DNA from: an uncultured Pelagibacteraceae bacterium
GTDB taxonomy: Bacteria > Pseudomonadota > Alphaproteobacteria > Pelagibacterales > Pelagibacteraceae
DNA: 64,000 nt
NCBI GenBank assembly: GCA_902578315.1
Contig: CACHCL010000001.1
Span: forward strand, 1-64,000
Direction of reading: 5' to 3'
Under the pieces are notes generated by a model. That model was not told the DNA's origin. It searched no databases and worked only from the letters and a program-made list of their open reading frames with translations. Position 1 is the first letter of the stretch, and each line of letters opens with the position of its first letter. The position numbers and the translations under genes were made by a program. Of the stretch, positions 8,034-17,067 are shown piece by piece.

Positions 8034-8088
8034 AGTGAATCCCTCGGCTTTTAAGTCCTTTGTGTCTACCAATTTCACCACGAGGGCA
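8034..8088 (-). repeat. Attachment core B: 5' half of tRNA-Leu(UAA), truncated
   Basis: The direct counterpart of 2869-2923. On the minus strand it reads as tRNA-Leu from the acceptor 5' strand through the anticodon loop (TAA anticodon), then departs from any tRNA fold. The four variable bases fall in the expected 3' anticodon stem. To its right begins ordinary chromosomal sequence without arm-like repeats, so this copy is likely the chromosome-side junction of the islet. No intact tRNA-Leu is present in the window. Confidence 0.8.
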
Positions 8089-8154
8089 CATTAATTTTAT
8101 TATGTATATGATATTTATATTATTATTTAAATCTTATAAAATATACTTTTTTTA

Positions 8155-9108
8155 ATGGAAAGAATCTTAATATATAACTCGGGGGGCGGACTTGGGGACT
8201 CGATTCAGCTATTTCCTCTAATAATTAGTCTAAAAAGTCATTTTAAAAAATCAAAGTTTTATTATTTGGGTGCTCATGCAAATCATTTTAATGGGAGATT
8301 GAAAGAATATAATATTAAATTAGAAACTTTAGATTTAGGGTTAAAATATTTTGGCTTCAGATGGTGGCATGTGCTTTTTGTGAAAAAACGTTTCACAAAA
8401 GCAGCATTAGGTAAATTTAGTTTGATAATAGATTTACAAAGTAAACTAAGAAATACGATGATATTAAAACAAATACCTCATAATTTTTTTTATTCAAGAA
8501 CCTTAAATGGGCGTTTGTCCTCAAAAAAAATCAAATCATTCTCATCAGACCATTTTGAAAATTTAAGTTTATTTTTTGAAGAAGATATTCTGAAGCTTGA
8601 CTTCAAGGTAAAAAAATTACCGAAACAGATCTTATCAGAAGCTAAAAAACTTTTACCAAATTCAAATTATGTGGGGTTTTCAGTTACACAAGGTAACGAG
8701 TATAGGAAAAAAAGTTGGTCAATTTTTAAATTTACAGCCTTAGCAAATAAAATACTTTCAAAAAATAAAATCCCTGTTTTTTTTGTAGAAAAGAATAGAG
8801 TCGACCTGATTGAGAAAATTAAAAGTCAAGTTCCAGCAGCAATTTTTCCTGAAATTAATTCCGAATTAGCTTGCCCTGCCCTTGTAACAGCATTAGCTTC
8901 TAGATTAGAAACTGCAGTATCTATAGATAATGGTGTTATGCATATGATGGCTTTAGCTAAAATACCCATGATAGTTTTATTTGGTCCTACTAAATCTGAA
9001 AAATTCGCTCCAAAAAATAAATTTACAAAAATTTTAGATAGTAAAAAAATTCATAACTCAAAAGATATTAATTCAATTGAGGTTGATGAAGTTCTTAGTT
9101 TAATCTAA
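8155..9108 (+). CDS. Glycosyltransferase family 9 (heptosyltransferase-like)
   Basis: A 317-residue GT9 protein of the WaaC/WaaF type, which transfers heptose from ADP-heptose to the lipopolysaccharide core at the inner face of the membrane. The N-terminus has the glycine-rich loop NSGGGLGDSIQ, and the C-terminal half carries DNGVMHMMALAKIP followed by LFGPT, the family nucleotide-sugar binding signature (usually NDSGPMH). The serine of that signature is replaced by asparagine-glycine here, so the exact donor is uncertain. It follows the chromosome-side junction of the islet, from which it is separated by 66 bp of AT-rich sequence that probably holds its promoter. It is convergent with cinA, sharing the bases CTAA of the two stops. 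Confidence 0.8.
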   Translation: MERILIYNSGGGLGDSIQLFPLIISLKSHFKKSKFYYLGAHANHFNGRLKEYNIKLETLDLGLKYFGFRWWHVLFVKKRFTKAALGKFSLIIDLQSKLRNTMILKQIPHNFFYSRTLNGRLSSKKIKSFSSDHFENLSLFFEEDILKLDFKVKKLPKQILSEAKKLLPNSNYVGFSVTQGNEYRKKSWSIFKFTALANKILSKNKIPVFFVEKNRVDLIEKIKSQVPAAIFPEINSELACPALVTALASRLETAVSIDNGVMHMMALAKIPMIVLFGPTKSEKFAPKNKFTKILDSKKIHNSKDINSIEVDEVLSLI

Positions 9109-9860
9109 ATATTTAATATTTTTATTTTTTTTGCTCTAACTGCACTAATAATTTCTTTATTAACTTTTGATAATTCTATTTTTGAAGTGGATCTTAAAAC
9201 TACAGAAACTCCAATCTTTCCTAATCTAAAAAAAGGATAACTGCCTATATCAACAAGTTTTTTATATTTTTTTTGGATCAATCCTAATTGTTTTGAAATA
9301 TTACTTTCAACTGTGAAAAGATTTATTGTTTTACTGTGAACCTTAGAACCTTTTTTTAAATATCTTTTACAATTTTCTATCATCGAGTTCAAAATGGATG
9401 GTACACCAGGTAACGATAAAACGTTTTTTGTTATAAACCCTGGCGCTGCACTTGATGGGTTATAAATTAATTTTGATTTTACAGGCATCTTTGCCATTTT
9501 TTTTCTTCCATCATTAAATTTTTCTTTTCCATAATAATTTTCCAGTATTTTAAAGGCTTCTTTATGAAATCCATATTTAACTTTAAAAGCTTTAGCTATG
9601 GACTTTGCTGTAATATCGTCATGGGTAGGTCCAATACCTCCAGTAGTAAATACATAATTAAAAGATTTTGATAAAAGTCTAATATTATTTACAATAGTTT
9701 TTTCAACGTCAGGTATAATTCTGACTTCTGAAACTGATATTCCGCATTGTGAGTTAAGCCAATTACTTAAAAATGCAATATTTTTATCTTGGGTTCTTCC
9801 GGATAAAATTTCATTTCCAATAATTAAAATTGCTGCATTTACTTTCTTTTTTTTCCTCAT
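9105..9860 (-). CDS. cinA: CinA-like molybdopterin-binding domain protein
   Basis: A 251-residue protein of the MoaB/MogA/CinA fold. It has the opening IIGNEILSGRTQD and the TTGGIGPTHDD motif near residue 90, diagnostic of the CinA N-terminal domain. The C-terminal nicotinamide-nucleotide amidase domain (PncC) of full-length CinA is absent, as is common in alphaproteobacteria. The family includes ADP-ribose or NMN-recycling pyrophosphatases, but the activity of the short form is not established. The start at 9860 leaves only 16 bp to the divergent sfsA start, so the promoter of each must lie partly inside or very near the other gene. Confidence 0.82.
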   Translation of the reverse strand: MRKKKKVNAAILIIGNEILSGRTQDKNIAFLSNWLNSQCGISVSEVRIIPDVEKTIVNNIRLLSKSFNYVFTTGGIGPTHDDITAKSIAKAFKVKYGFHKEAFKILENYYGKEKFNDGRKKMAKMPVKSKLIYNPSSAAPGFITKNVLSLPGVPSILNSMIENCKRYLKKGSKVHSKTINLFTVESNISKQLGLIQKKYKKLVDIGSYPFFRLGKIGVSVVLRSTSKIELSKVNKEIISAVRAKKIKILNI

Positions 9861-9876
9861 AGATTATTAATTATAC

Positions 9877-10572
9877 ATGAAATTTAATCAAACATTAATA
9901 TCAGGAGAATTTATAAAAAGATATAAACGTTTTTTTGTCGATATCAAAATTGGTAATAGCATAATAACAGCGCATTGCCCTAATACCGGTTCTATGATGG
10001 GTTTGTTGAAAAAAGGTAACAACGTTTGGCTAACTAAATCTGATAATCCTAATAGAAAGCTTAAATACACATTACAAGTTATTCAGGATCAAAAATCGAA
10101 AGTTGGTATAAATACTCACTTAACTAATAAAATTGTTTATGATGCATTAATAAAAGGAATAATTAAAAATTTCAAAAATTTGAATAATATTCAACAAGAG
10201 GTAAAATTTAGTGAAAATACAAGATTTGATTTTTTATTGACAAAAAAAACTAAACAAACTTTTGTAGAAGTTAAAAATGTAACTCTTTCAAGAAAAAAAC
10301 AAATCGCGGAATTTCCTGATGCGATTACCTCTCGTGGTCTTAAGCATATACGAGAGTTATTAAAAGCTAACAAAAAAGGTTATGAAATTTACCTTCTTTT
10401 TGTAATTCAAAGAGATGATTGTAATACATTTGAACTAGCAAAAGATATAGATCCTAAATATTGTGAATTATTGGCAAAAGCTGTTAAAAAAAATCTAAAA
10501 ATACTTTGCTTTGATTGTAAATTTTCGTCAAAAGGAATAAAACTAAATCGTGAAATAAATTTCAAAATTTAA
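9877..10572 (+). CDS. sfsA: Sugar fermentation stimulation protein homolog SfsA
   Basis: A 231-residue SfsA family protein. The N-terminal OB-like part has FVDIKIGNSIITAHCPNTGSM, followed by the catalytic-looking segment TRFDFLL, then EVKNVTL and the FPDAITSRGLKHIREL block typical of the family. SfsA combines an OB fold with a PD-(D/E)xK-like nuclease fold; the D and ExK residues are visible (RFD and VEVK). Its cellular role is poorly defined. The stop overlaps the map start by one base (TAATG), making it the first gene of a plus-strand operon that continues into the purine genes. Confidence 0.9.
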   Translation: MKFNQTLISGEFIKRYKRFFVDIKIGNSIITAHCPNTGSMMGLLKKGNNVWLTKSDNPNRKLKYTLQVIQDQKSKVGINTHLTNKIVYDALIKGIIKNFKNLNNIQQEVKFSENTRFDFLLTKKTKQTFVEVKNVTLSRKKQIAEFPDAITSRGLKHIRELLKANKKGYEIYLLFVIQRDDCNTFELAKDIDPKYCELLAKAVKKNLKILCFDCKFSSKGIKLNREINFKI

Positions 10573-11324
10573 TGATTGAAAATTATAAAGAAGCTTTTGA
10601 AAAAACTCGATCTGCTGGAATAATAGCTGCAGGTGCTTTAGATGAAGTTGCAAAAATTGCACGACCTGGAATACGAACTGAACAGATCGACAATTTATGT
10701 TATGAATACCTTAATGACCATGGTGCTTTCTCAGCTCCGCTTTTTTACAGAGGTTTTCCAAAATCATGTTGCACATCAGCTAACCATGTTGTTTGTCACG
10801 GAATACCATCTAATAAGATTTTAAATAACGGAGATATTATTAATGTAGATGTAACTGCAATTAAAGATGGTTGGCATGGTGATACGAGTAGAACATTCGA
10901 AATTGGCGAAGTTTCAATTAAAGCAAAAAAATTAGTTCAAACGACTTATGAAGCTATGATGAAAGCTATTAAAATTATTAAAGAAGATATTTTCTTAGGA
11001 GATATCGGTTGTACAATCCAAAATCATGTGGAGGCTGAGGGATTTTCAGTTGTTCAAGATTTTTGTGGTCATGGTATAGGACAACAATTTCATAAGGAGC
11101 CTAATGTTTTGCATTATGGAAAAAAAGGAACTGGTGCAAAAATTAAAGCTGGAATGATTTTTACAATTGAACCTATGATAAATCTTGGTAAATATGAAAC
11201 AAAAACCTTAAAAGATGGCTGGACTGCGGTTACAAAAGATAAATCTTTATCTGCACAATTTGAACATACTATAGGTGTAACAAAAACTGGTTATGAAATA
11301 TTTACATTGTCAAAAAATAGATGA
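10572..11324 (+). CDS. map: Methionine aminopeptidase, type I
   Basis: A 250-residue type I methionine aminopeptidase, which removes the initiator methionine from nascent proteins with small second residues. The metal ligands are visible in order: the aspartate of NVDVTAIKDGWHGDTSR, the histidine of CGHGIGQQFH, the glutamate of TIEPMIN and the glutamate of FEHTIGVT. There is no N-terminal zinc-finger extension, so it is the short bacterial form. It overlaps sfsA by one base and purB by four. Several proteins encoded nearby, such as the tautomerase at 55814-56257 and Anbu at 37594, need methionine removal to expose the catalytic Pro1 or Thr1. Confidence 0.95.
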   Translation: MIENYKEAFEKTRSAGIIAAGALDEVAKIARPGIRTEQIDNLCYEYLNDHGAFSAPLFYRGFPKSCCTSANHVVCHGIPSNKILNNGDIINVDVTAIKDGWHGDTSRTFEIGEVSIKAKKLVQTTYEAMMKAIKIIKEDIFLGDIGCTIQNHVEAEGFSVVQDFCGHGIGQQFHKEPNVLHYGKKGTGAKIKAGMIFTIEPMINLGKYETKTLKDGWTAVTKDKSLSAQFEHTIGVTKTGYEIFTLSKNR

Positions 11325-12619
11325 TTGAAAGATATTCAAGAGAAGAAATTAAAAATATTTGGGAAGATAAAAATAAATACTCTATATGGTTAAAAATTGA
11401 ATTAGCTGCGGCTGAGGCTATGGAAAAGTTAAAGATTATTCCAAAAGGTGTTTCAAAGAAAGTTAAATCAAAAGCAAAAATTAATGTAAAAAGAATTTTA
11501 CAAATTGAGGAAAAAGTAAAGCATGATGTAATTGCATTTTTAACCTCTATTACAGAAAAAGCTGGTAAAGATGCAAAATATTTGCACAAAGGAATGACTT
11601 CATCTGATGTTTTGGATACCTGTTTTAATCTACAATTAAAACAATCTGGTGAAATCTTATTAAAAGATATTGATCAATTACTAGTTTCGATAAAACGTCA
11701 GGCATTAAAACATAAATTTACTTTATGTATGGGTAGAAGCCACGGTATCCATGCCGAACCAATTACATTTGGTCTAAAAATGTTAACGTTTTATCAAGAA
11801 TTTAAAAGAAACAAAAAAAGACTGGAAAATTCAATTAAAGAAATCTCAACGTGTGCTATTTCAGGTGCAGTAGGAACTTTTGCTAATGTTCATCCACAGG
11901 TAGAGCGTTATGTTGCAAAAAAACTTAAACTGAGCGTAGAACCTATTTCTACACAAATAATACCTAGAGATAGACACGCACAATTTTTTTCTACTCTTGG
12001 AATTATAGCAAGTTCGATTGAGAGGTTTGCGATTGAAATAAGACACCTGCAGAGAACTGAAGTTGCAGAAGTCGAAGAATTTTTTGGAAAAAAACAAAAA
12101 GGATCATCAGCAATGCCTCATAAAAAAAATCCAATATTTAGTGAAAACCTAACTGGATTAGCTAGACTGATAAGATCAAGTGTTATTCCCGCTTTAGAAA
12201 ATGTTGCTTTATGGCACGAGCGAGATATTTCTCATTCGGCTGTAGAAAGGAATATTGGTCCAGATGCGACTATCGCCTTGGATTTTGCTTTAGCGAGATT
12301 ATTAAATGTTGTGCAAAATTTAAATATATATCCCAAAAATATGAAGAAAAATTTAAATATAACTAATGGTATCTTTTTTTCTCAAAGAGTTTTACTTGAA
12401 ATGACATCTGCTGGTTTCTCAAGAGATGAAGCTTATAGGATTGTACAAAAGAATGCTCTTAGTGCTTGGAAAGAAAATTCATCTTTTTATGATAAAATAG
12501 TTTCAGATAAAAAGATTAATAATAAAATACCTGTTAATAAACTTAAAAAGTTATTTGATTTTAGTTATCATACGAAAAAAATTAATATAATTTTTAAACG
12601 TAATCTAAAAAAAAGGTAA
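11321..12619 (+). CDS. purB: Adenylosuccinate lyase
   Basis: A 432-residue fumarase/aspartase superfamily enzyme that catalyses two steps of purine synthesis, releasing fumarate from SAICAR and from adenylosuccinate. The superfamily signature GSSAMPHKKNP is at 261-271, with the catalytic serine in the flexible loop. H141 (RSHG) and TSSD at 93-96 are the other conserved active-site regions. Length is normal for the shorter bacterial PurB. It begins four bases inside map (ATGA overlap) and leads into purC, purS, purQ and purL on the same strand, so de novo purine synthesis is run from one transcription unit here. Confidence 0.95.
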   Translation: MIERYSREEIKNIWEDKNKYSIWLKIELAAAEAMEKLKIIPKGVSKKVKSKAKINVKRILQIEEKVKHDVIAFLTSITEKAGKDAKYLHKGMTSSDVLDTCFNLQLKQSGEILLKDIDQLLVSIKRQALKHKFTLCMGRSHGIHAEPITFGLKMLTFYQEFKRNKKRLENSIKEISTCAISGAVGTFANVHPQVERYVAKKLKLSVEPISTQIIPRDRHAQFFSTLGIIASSIERFAIEIRHLQRTEVAEVEEFFGKKQKGSSAMPHKKNPIFSENLTGLARLIRSSVIPALENVALWHERDISHSAVERNIGPDATIALDFALARLLNVVQNLNIYPKNMKKNLNITNGIFFSQRVLLEMTSAGFSRDEAYRIVQKNALSAWKENSSFYDKIVSDKKINNKIPVNKLKKLFDFSYHTKKINIIFKRNLKKR

Positions 12620-12623
12620 TCAA

Positions 12624-13415
12624 GTGAATAAAGGCAATAAGTTATATGAAGGCAAGGCTAAAATTATCTATGAGACTAAAGATAAGAATTTAGTAATTCA
12701 ACATTTTAAAGATGATGCAACAGCTTTCAATAATTTAAAAAAGGCAAAAGTTGAAGGTAAAGGAGTGTTAAATAATAGGATCTCAGAATATATTTTAACT
12801 AATTTATCTCAATGCGGAATCAACACCCACTTTATAAAAAGACTAAATATGAGGGAGCAATTAATTAAAAAAGCTGAAATTTTTCCTATTGAGTTCATTG
12901 TTAGAAACATTGCAACTGGCTCACTTACTAAAAGACTGGGTATTCCTGAGGGAACAGTTTTAGAAAAGCCTTTGTTAGAATATTGTTACAAAAAAGATCA
13001 ATTGAATGATCCTATTATTTCAAAAGAGCATATTTATTCATTTGGTTGGGCAGAAGAAGAGGAAATAAACGAAATTGATAAAATTACGTTGCGCATTAAT
13101 GATATTTTAGTAGGAATGTTTAGAGCAATTGGTATAAAACTTGTAGATTTTAAAATTGAATATGGAAAAGCATGGAACAAGGAGACTGAAAAAAAGGAAA
13201 TAGTTTTAGCAGACGAAATAAGTCCTGATACATGTAGATTGTGGGACTCAAAAACAGAAAAAAAATTAGATAAAGATAGGTTTAGAAAAGATTTAGGTAA
13301 TATAATACAAGCTTACCAAGAAGTTGCGAGAAGACTGGGTATTATGCCTGAAGAGACAAATATAAGTGAAGTAAATTTTGGAAAAACTATTCCAATTAAA
13401 TTCAAAAAAAAATAA
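12624..13415 (+). CDS. purC: Phosphoribosylaminoimidazole-succinocarboxamide (SAICAR) synthase
   Basis: A 263-residue SAICAR synthase joining aspartate to CAIR with ATP. The start LYEGKAKIIYET, the central FIVRNIATGSLTKRLGIPEG and the LVDFKIEYG and DEISPDTCRLWD signatures are all present. Translation begins at a GTG (12624), four bases after the purB stop; this start keeps the conserved YEGK motif close to the N-terminus, as in other PurC proteins. A coding region for purS follows at once. Confidence 0.95.
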   Translation: MNKGNKLYEGKAKIIYETKDKNLVIQHFKDDATAFNNLKKAKVEGKGVLNNRISEYILTNLSQCGINTHFIKRLNMREQLIKKAEIFPIEFIVRNIATGSLTKRLGIPEGTVLEKPLLEYCYKKDQLNDPIISKEHIYSFGWAEEEEINEIDKITLRINDILVGMFRAIGIKLVDFKIEYGKAWNKETEKKEIVLADEISPDTCRLWDSKTEKKLDKDRFRKDLGNIIQAYQEVARRLGIMPEETNISEVNFGKTIPIKFKKK

Positions 13416-13416
13416 A

Positions 13417-13659
13417 TTGAAATTTTCAGTAATAGTAACCCTTAAAAAAGATGTATTGGACCCACAAGGTAAAGTTGTGCAGAATACTTTGGCCAATCTG
13501 GGTATGGATAATTTGAAAAGTATACGTCAAGGAAAATATTTCGAAATAGATGTTGAGGAGCAAGACCAAGTTAAAGCAGAAGAAAAAGTAAATCAAATGT
13601 GTGAAAAGCTATTAGTTAATTTGATTATTGAAGATTACAAAATAGATAAAGTAAAATGA
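13417..13659 (+). CDS. purS: Phosphoribosylformylglycinamidine synthase subunit PurS
   Basis: An 80-residue PurS, the small subunit that bridges PurL and PurQ in the three-part FGAM synthase. The family start (KFSVIVTLKKDVLDPQG) begins at a TTG at 13417, one base after the purC stop. An in-frame ATG exists at 13378 inside purC and would add 13 residues. The TTG is preferred because PurS is normally about 80 residues and its first beta strand should begin at residue 2 or 3. The stop overlaps the purQ start by four bases. Confidence 0.88.
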   Translation: MKFSVIVTLKKDVLDPQGKVVQNTLANLGMDNLKSIRQGKYFEIDVEEQDQVKAEEKVNQMCEKLLVNLIIEDYKIDKVK

Positions 13660-14333
13660 AATCATGTGTAATTGTTTTTCCAGGTTCTAACTGTGATCGT
13701 GATATTGCAACAGCATTAGAAAAGATGCAGTTTAAAAATAAGATGGTTTGGCACAAAGAAACTGCTCTTCCTAAATCTGACTTAATAGTAATTCCAGGAG
13801 GATTTTCCTATGGGGATTATCTTAGATCTGGAGCCATAGCTGGGAAATCTATTATCTTAGATGAAGTAATTAAAGCAGCTAATTCTGGATGTTTAATTCT
13901 AGGTATATGTAATGGATTTCAGATCCTCACTGAGACAGGGTTGCTAAGTGGAACTTTGTTAAGAAATAAAAAACTAAAATTTATCAATAAAGATGTAAAC
14001 ATAAAAGTTATGAATAATAAAACGAAATTTTCATCTAACTATCGATTGAATCAAGTTTTGAAAATTAATATTGCACATAACGAGGGAAATTTTTTTACAA
14101 ATGAAAAACATCGTGAACAATTAAAAAAAGAAGATTTAATAGCTTTTAAATATTGTGATGAAAAGGGTGATATATCTGAAAGAGTAAATCCAAATGGCGC
14201 GATGGATAATATCGCTGGTATTTATAATTCTAAAAAAAATATTTTAGGAATGATGCCTCATCCAGAGAGAATGATTGATGAAATGATTTCTAATACAGAT
14301 GGTATAAATTTATTTAAAAGTCTCCTAAATTAA
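13656..14333 (+). CDS. purQ: Phosphoribosylformylglycinamidine synthase subunit PurQ (glutaminase)
   Basis: A 225-residue class I glutamine amidotransferase that supplies ammonia to PurL. The triad is visible: C85 in [10 protein letters not shown]202 and E204 in PHPE. The oxyanion region [10 protein letters not shown] is conserved. It overlaps purS by four bases and ends two bases before purL, consistent with stoichiometric production of the PurSQL complex. Confidence 0.95.
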   Translation: MKSCVIVFPGSNCDRDIATALEKMQFKNKMVWHKETALPKSDLIVIPGGFSYGDYLRSGAIAGKSIILDEVIKAANSGCLILGICNGFQILTETGLLSGTLLRNKKLKFINKDVNIKVMNNKTKFSSNYRLNQVLKINIAHNEGNFFTNEKHREQLKKEDLIAFKYCDEKGDISERVNPNGAMDNIAGIYNSKKNILGMMPHPERMIDEMISNTDGINLFKSLLN

Positions 14334-14335
14334 AA

Positions 14336-16516
14336 ATGAAAATTACTGAAAAAATAATAGAAAAACATGGTCTTAAAAAAGAGGAATATGAAAATATAAA
14401 AAAACTACTTAATAGAAATCCTAATTTACTTGAGCTTGGAATTTTTTCAGCAATGTGGAATGAACATTGTTCTTATAAATCATCAAAAATTCATTTAAAG
14501 AAGCTACCTACAAAAGGAAAGCAAGTTATTCAAGGGCCAGGTGAAAATGCGGGTGTGATCGATATTGGAGATGATGATGCAATTGTTTTCAAAATAGAAA
14601 GTCATAATCATCCTTCTTATATCGAGCCTTACCAAGGTGCCTCTACAGGTGTCGGGGGAATTCTAAGAGATGTTTTTACCATGGGTGCTAGACCCATAGC
14701 TTTGTTAAACTCTATACATTTTGGTTCTCCGTCACATCCTAAAACTAAAAGTTTGCTAAATGGAGTAGTCTCAGGAATAGGTGGATATGGAAATTGTATA
14801 GGCATACCTACGGTGGCTGGAGAGACAAAATTCAATGAGACTTACAATGAAAATATTTTAGTAAATGCTATGGCCGTAGGACATGCAAAGAAAAATAAGA
14901 TATTTTACTCGAAAGCAAAAGGATTAAATAAGTCAGTTGTCTACGTTGGGTCAAAGACTGGTAGAGATGGAATTCATGGAGCTTCTATGGCTTCTGCTGA
15001 ATTTGATGAAAATTCTGAAGAAAAAAAACCTACAGTTCAAGTTGGTGATCCCTTCACAGAAAAGTTGCTTTTAGAGGCATGTTTAGAATTAATGAAAGAT
15101 GACTCGATCATTTCTATTCAAGATATGGGCGCAGCAGGATTAACTTCATCAAGTGTTGAAATGGCTTCTAAAGGGTCGCTAGGAATAGAGCTTGAATTAG
15201 ACAAAGTTCCATGTAGGGAAGAAAATATGACACCTTATGAAATGATGTTATCTGAAAGTCAAGAGAGAATGTTGATGATTCTAGAAGACGGTAAAGAGAA
15301 ACATGCAAAACAGATTTTTGAAAAGTGGGATTTAGATTTTGTTATAATTGGTAAAACTACAAACACAAAAAAATTAACTCTAAAATATAAAAATAAAATT
15401 GAGGGTGAAATTCCTATCGATGCTTTAGCCGCAAATGCTCCTATTTATGATAGAAAGTGGTCTAAAAAAAAGAATGAAAAAAATACAATTGATTTTAAAA
15501 AACTAAAAAAAATTAAAATTGAAGATGCTTTAATTAAAATTTTATCTTCCCCAAACCATTCAAATAAAAGTTGGATTACAGACCAATATGATCAAATGGT
15601 CATGTGCGATACTGCCCAAAGGTCCGGCTCTGACGCAGCTATAATTAGAATACATAATAAAGATAAAGCTATAGCCGTATCAGTAGACTCCTCAGCAAAC
15701 TATTGCAAGTCTCATCCTTTAACTGGTGGAAAACAAATTGTTTGTGAAAATTGGAGAAACTTAATAACCGTTGGAGCAAAACCACTAGCTATAACAAATT
15801 GTTTAAATTTCGGAAATCCAGAAAACGAGGATGTAATGGGAGAATTCGCTGAATGTTTAGAGGGAATTAAAAAAGCATGTGAATTTTTGAATTATCCAAT
15901 CGTATCGGGAAATGTTTCTTTTTATAACGGGACTAATAAGAAAAATATTTTTCCAACTCCAGTTATTGGTGGTGTTGGGCTTATTAAAAAAATTTTTAAA
16001 CCAATAGGTCATAGTTTAAAAAAAGATAAAAGTTTTTTAATTTTAATTGGTAAAACTTTTGGACATTTAGGACAGAGTTGTTTTCTTCAAGAAAATTACT
16101 CAATTACTGAAGGAAAACCACCGGAGGTAAATCTAACAAACGAAAAAAATAATGGTGAAGCTGTTTTAAAGCTTATAAATGAAAACTTAATAGACTCTGC
16201 TCATGATGTATCAAATGGAGGGTTGCTTGTGGCTTTAAGTGAAATGACGATTAGCTCTAATTTAGGCGTCAAAATTGAAAAACCAAAAAAATTAAATAAC
16301 ACAATTGAATATTTTTTTGGAGAAGATCAAGGAAGATACATTTTAGAAATAGGTGAAAGAAATTTCAAAAAAGTAGAGAAAATACTCAAAACTGGAAATA
16401 TTTTTTATGAAAAAATCGGAGTTACACAGCAAGAATTTTTTGAGGTTGAAGGAGAACTTAAAATTGCTAAAAATGACCTATTTAAAATTAATAACCAATG
16501 GTATAATAATTATTAA
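14336..16516 (+). CDS. purL: Phosphoribosylformylglycinamidine synthase subunit PurL
   Basis: A 726-residue small-type PurL, the ATP-dependent synthetase half of FGAM synthase. It has the two AIRS-like repeats: the first with [21 protein letters not shown] and the glycine-rich [12 protein letters not shown], the second with [11 protein letters not shown] and GNVSFYNGT. It lacks the fused glutaminase and PurS-like domains of the large gammaproteobacterial form, which agrees with the separate purS and purQ just upstream. The stop overlaps the following bolA-like start by one base. Confidence 0.96.
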   Translation: MKITEKIIEKHGLKKEEYENIKKLLNRNPNLLELGIFSAMWNEHCSYKSSKIHLKKLPTKGKQVIQGPGENAGVIDIGDDDAIVFKIESHNHPSYIEPYQGASTGVGGILRDVFTMGARPIALLNSIHFGSPSHPKTKSLLNGVVSGIGGYGNCIGIPTVAGETKFNETYNENILVNAMAVGHAKKNKIFYSKAKGLNKSVVYVGSKTGRDGIHGASMASAEFDENSEEKKPTVQVGDPFTEKLLLEACLELMKDDSIISIQDMGAAGLTSSSVEMASKGSLGIELELDKVPCREENMTPYEMMLSESQERMLMILEDGKEKHAKQIFEKWDLDFVIIGKTTNTKKLTLKYKNKIEGEIPIDALAANAPIYDRKWSKKKNEKNTIDFKKLKKIKIEDALIKILSSPNHSNKSWITDQYDQMVMCDTAQRSGSDAAIIRIHNKDKAIAVSVDSSANYCKSHPLTGGKQIVCENWRNLITVGAKPLAITNCLNFGNPENEDVMGEFAECLEGIKKACEFLNYPIVSGNVSFYNGTNKKNIFPTPVIGGVGLIKKIFKPIGHSLKKDKSFLILIGKTFGHLGQSCFLQENYSITEGKPPEVNLTNEKNNGEAVLKLINENLIDSAHDVSNGGLLVALSEMTISSNLGVKIEKPKKLNNTIEYFFGEDQGRYILEIGERNFKKVEKILKTGNIFYEKIGVTQQEFFEVEGELKIAKNDLFKINNQWYNNY

Positions 16517-16746
16517 TGCCTTTACCTAAAAATGAAATTGAAAAATTAATTAAGATGGCCATACCCGATGCTTCAATTGAAATTAAAGATTTAATGGGAG
16601 ATAATAATCACTACTCTGCTATTATAAAATCAAAAATATTTAATAATCTAAATAAAATTGATCAACATAAATTAGTTTACAAATCTTTAAAAGGTAAAAT
16701 GGGGAATGAACTTCATGCTTTATCAATAATTACAGAAGGGAAATAA
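16516..16746 (+). CDS. BolA/IbaG family protein
   Basis: A 76-residue BolA-fold protein with the conserved DLMGDNNHYSAIIKS and the helix-turn-helix-like segment DQHKLVYKSLKGKMGNELHALSI. BolA proteins pair with monothiol glutaredoxins and help traffic [2Fe-2S] clusters; the histidine in NHYS and the C-terminal histidine (ELHALS) are the usual cluster or partner contacts. The next gene, overlapping by one base, is a monothiol glutaredoxin, which supports a BolA-Grx4 pair acting together. Confidence 0.92.
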   Translation: MPLPKNEIEKLIKMAIPDASIEIKDLMGDNNHYSAIIKSKIFNNLNKIDQHKLVYKSLKGKMGNELHALSIITEGK

Positions 16747-17063
16747 TGGAAATAAAAGAAAAAATTAAAAATTTAATCAAAGAAAATGAAGTTTGTTTAT
16801 TTATGAAAGGTACACCTGACTCTCCCCAGTGTGGCTTTTCAATGGCAGTTTCAAATGTGCTTAAGCATTTAAAAGTAAACTTTAAAGGTATTAATGTTTT
16901 AGAAGATGAACAGCTAAGGCAGGGTATAAAAGACTTTAGCGATTGGCCTACTATACCACAACTTTATGTTAAAGAAGAGTTTGTAGGTGGATGTGATATT
17001 GTTAAAGAAATGTTTGAAAAAGGTGAACTTAAAGAATTGCTAAAAAATAAAAAAATAATTTAA
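16746..17063 (+). CDS. grxD: Monothiol glutaredoxin, Grx4 type
   Basis: A 105-residue monothiol glutaredoxin. The CGFS active site is at 29-32 within SPQCGFSMAV, followed by the WPTIPQLYV strand and the GGCDIVKEM glutathione-binding segment. These proteins bind a bridging [2Fe-2S] cluster as homodimers or as heterodimers with BolA, whose gene directly precedes. The stop lies four bases from the convergent rpsD stop, with no room for an ordinary terminator. Confidence 0.96.
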   Translation: MEIKEKIKNLIKENEVCLFMKGTPDSPQCGFSMAVSNVLKHLKVNFKGINVLEDEQLRQGIKDFSDWPTIPQLYVKEEFVGGCDIVKEMFEKGELKELLKNKKII

Positions 17064-17067
17064 TTTT

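Larger units (their letters stand above)
2869..8088. mobile_element. Integrase-less tRNA-Leu-flanked islet carrying a Type ISP-like restriction-modification gene
   Basis: Two 55-bp direct copies of a tRNA-Leu(UAA) 5' half bound a unit of 5165 bp whose only gene is the restriction-modification enzyme. A further 25-bp direct repeat (3002-3026 and 7901-7925, 22 identical positions) brackets the gene more closely. Recombination between the cores would release a circle whose junction reads: paired 11-bp repeat, three phased 10-bp repeats, core, 78-bp spacer, paired 11-bp repeat. That is the symmetrical plan of a tyrosine-recombinase attP with arm sites on both sides. No integrase is encoded inside, so mobilisation would need a recombinase in trans. 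Tycheposons of Prochlorococcus offer a precedent for tRNA-flanked elements with little machinery. The repeats are observed; mobility is inferred. Confidence 0.7.

Noticed and set aside
8034-8088. A functional tRNA-Leu gene, or a miniature tRNA whose 5' GCCCTCG pairs with a nearby CGAGGG
   Set aside because: No variable arm, T-arm or 3' acceptor end follows, the possible pairing fails in the other copy (2869-2923), and the piece is duplicated as a direct repeat. An att-core footprint explains it better.
2666-8154. A conventional prophage or integrative conjugative element
   Set aside because: No integrase, structural, replication or transfer gene is found between the repeats; only the restriction-modification gene is present.
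13378-13416. An upstream ATG start for purS inside purC
   Set aside because: It adds 13 residues not seen in PurS proteins. The TTG at 13417 gives the conserved beginning and normal length.
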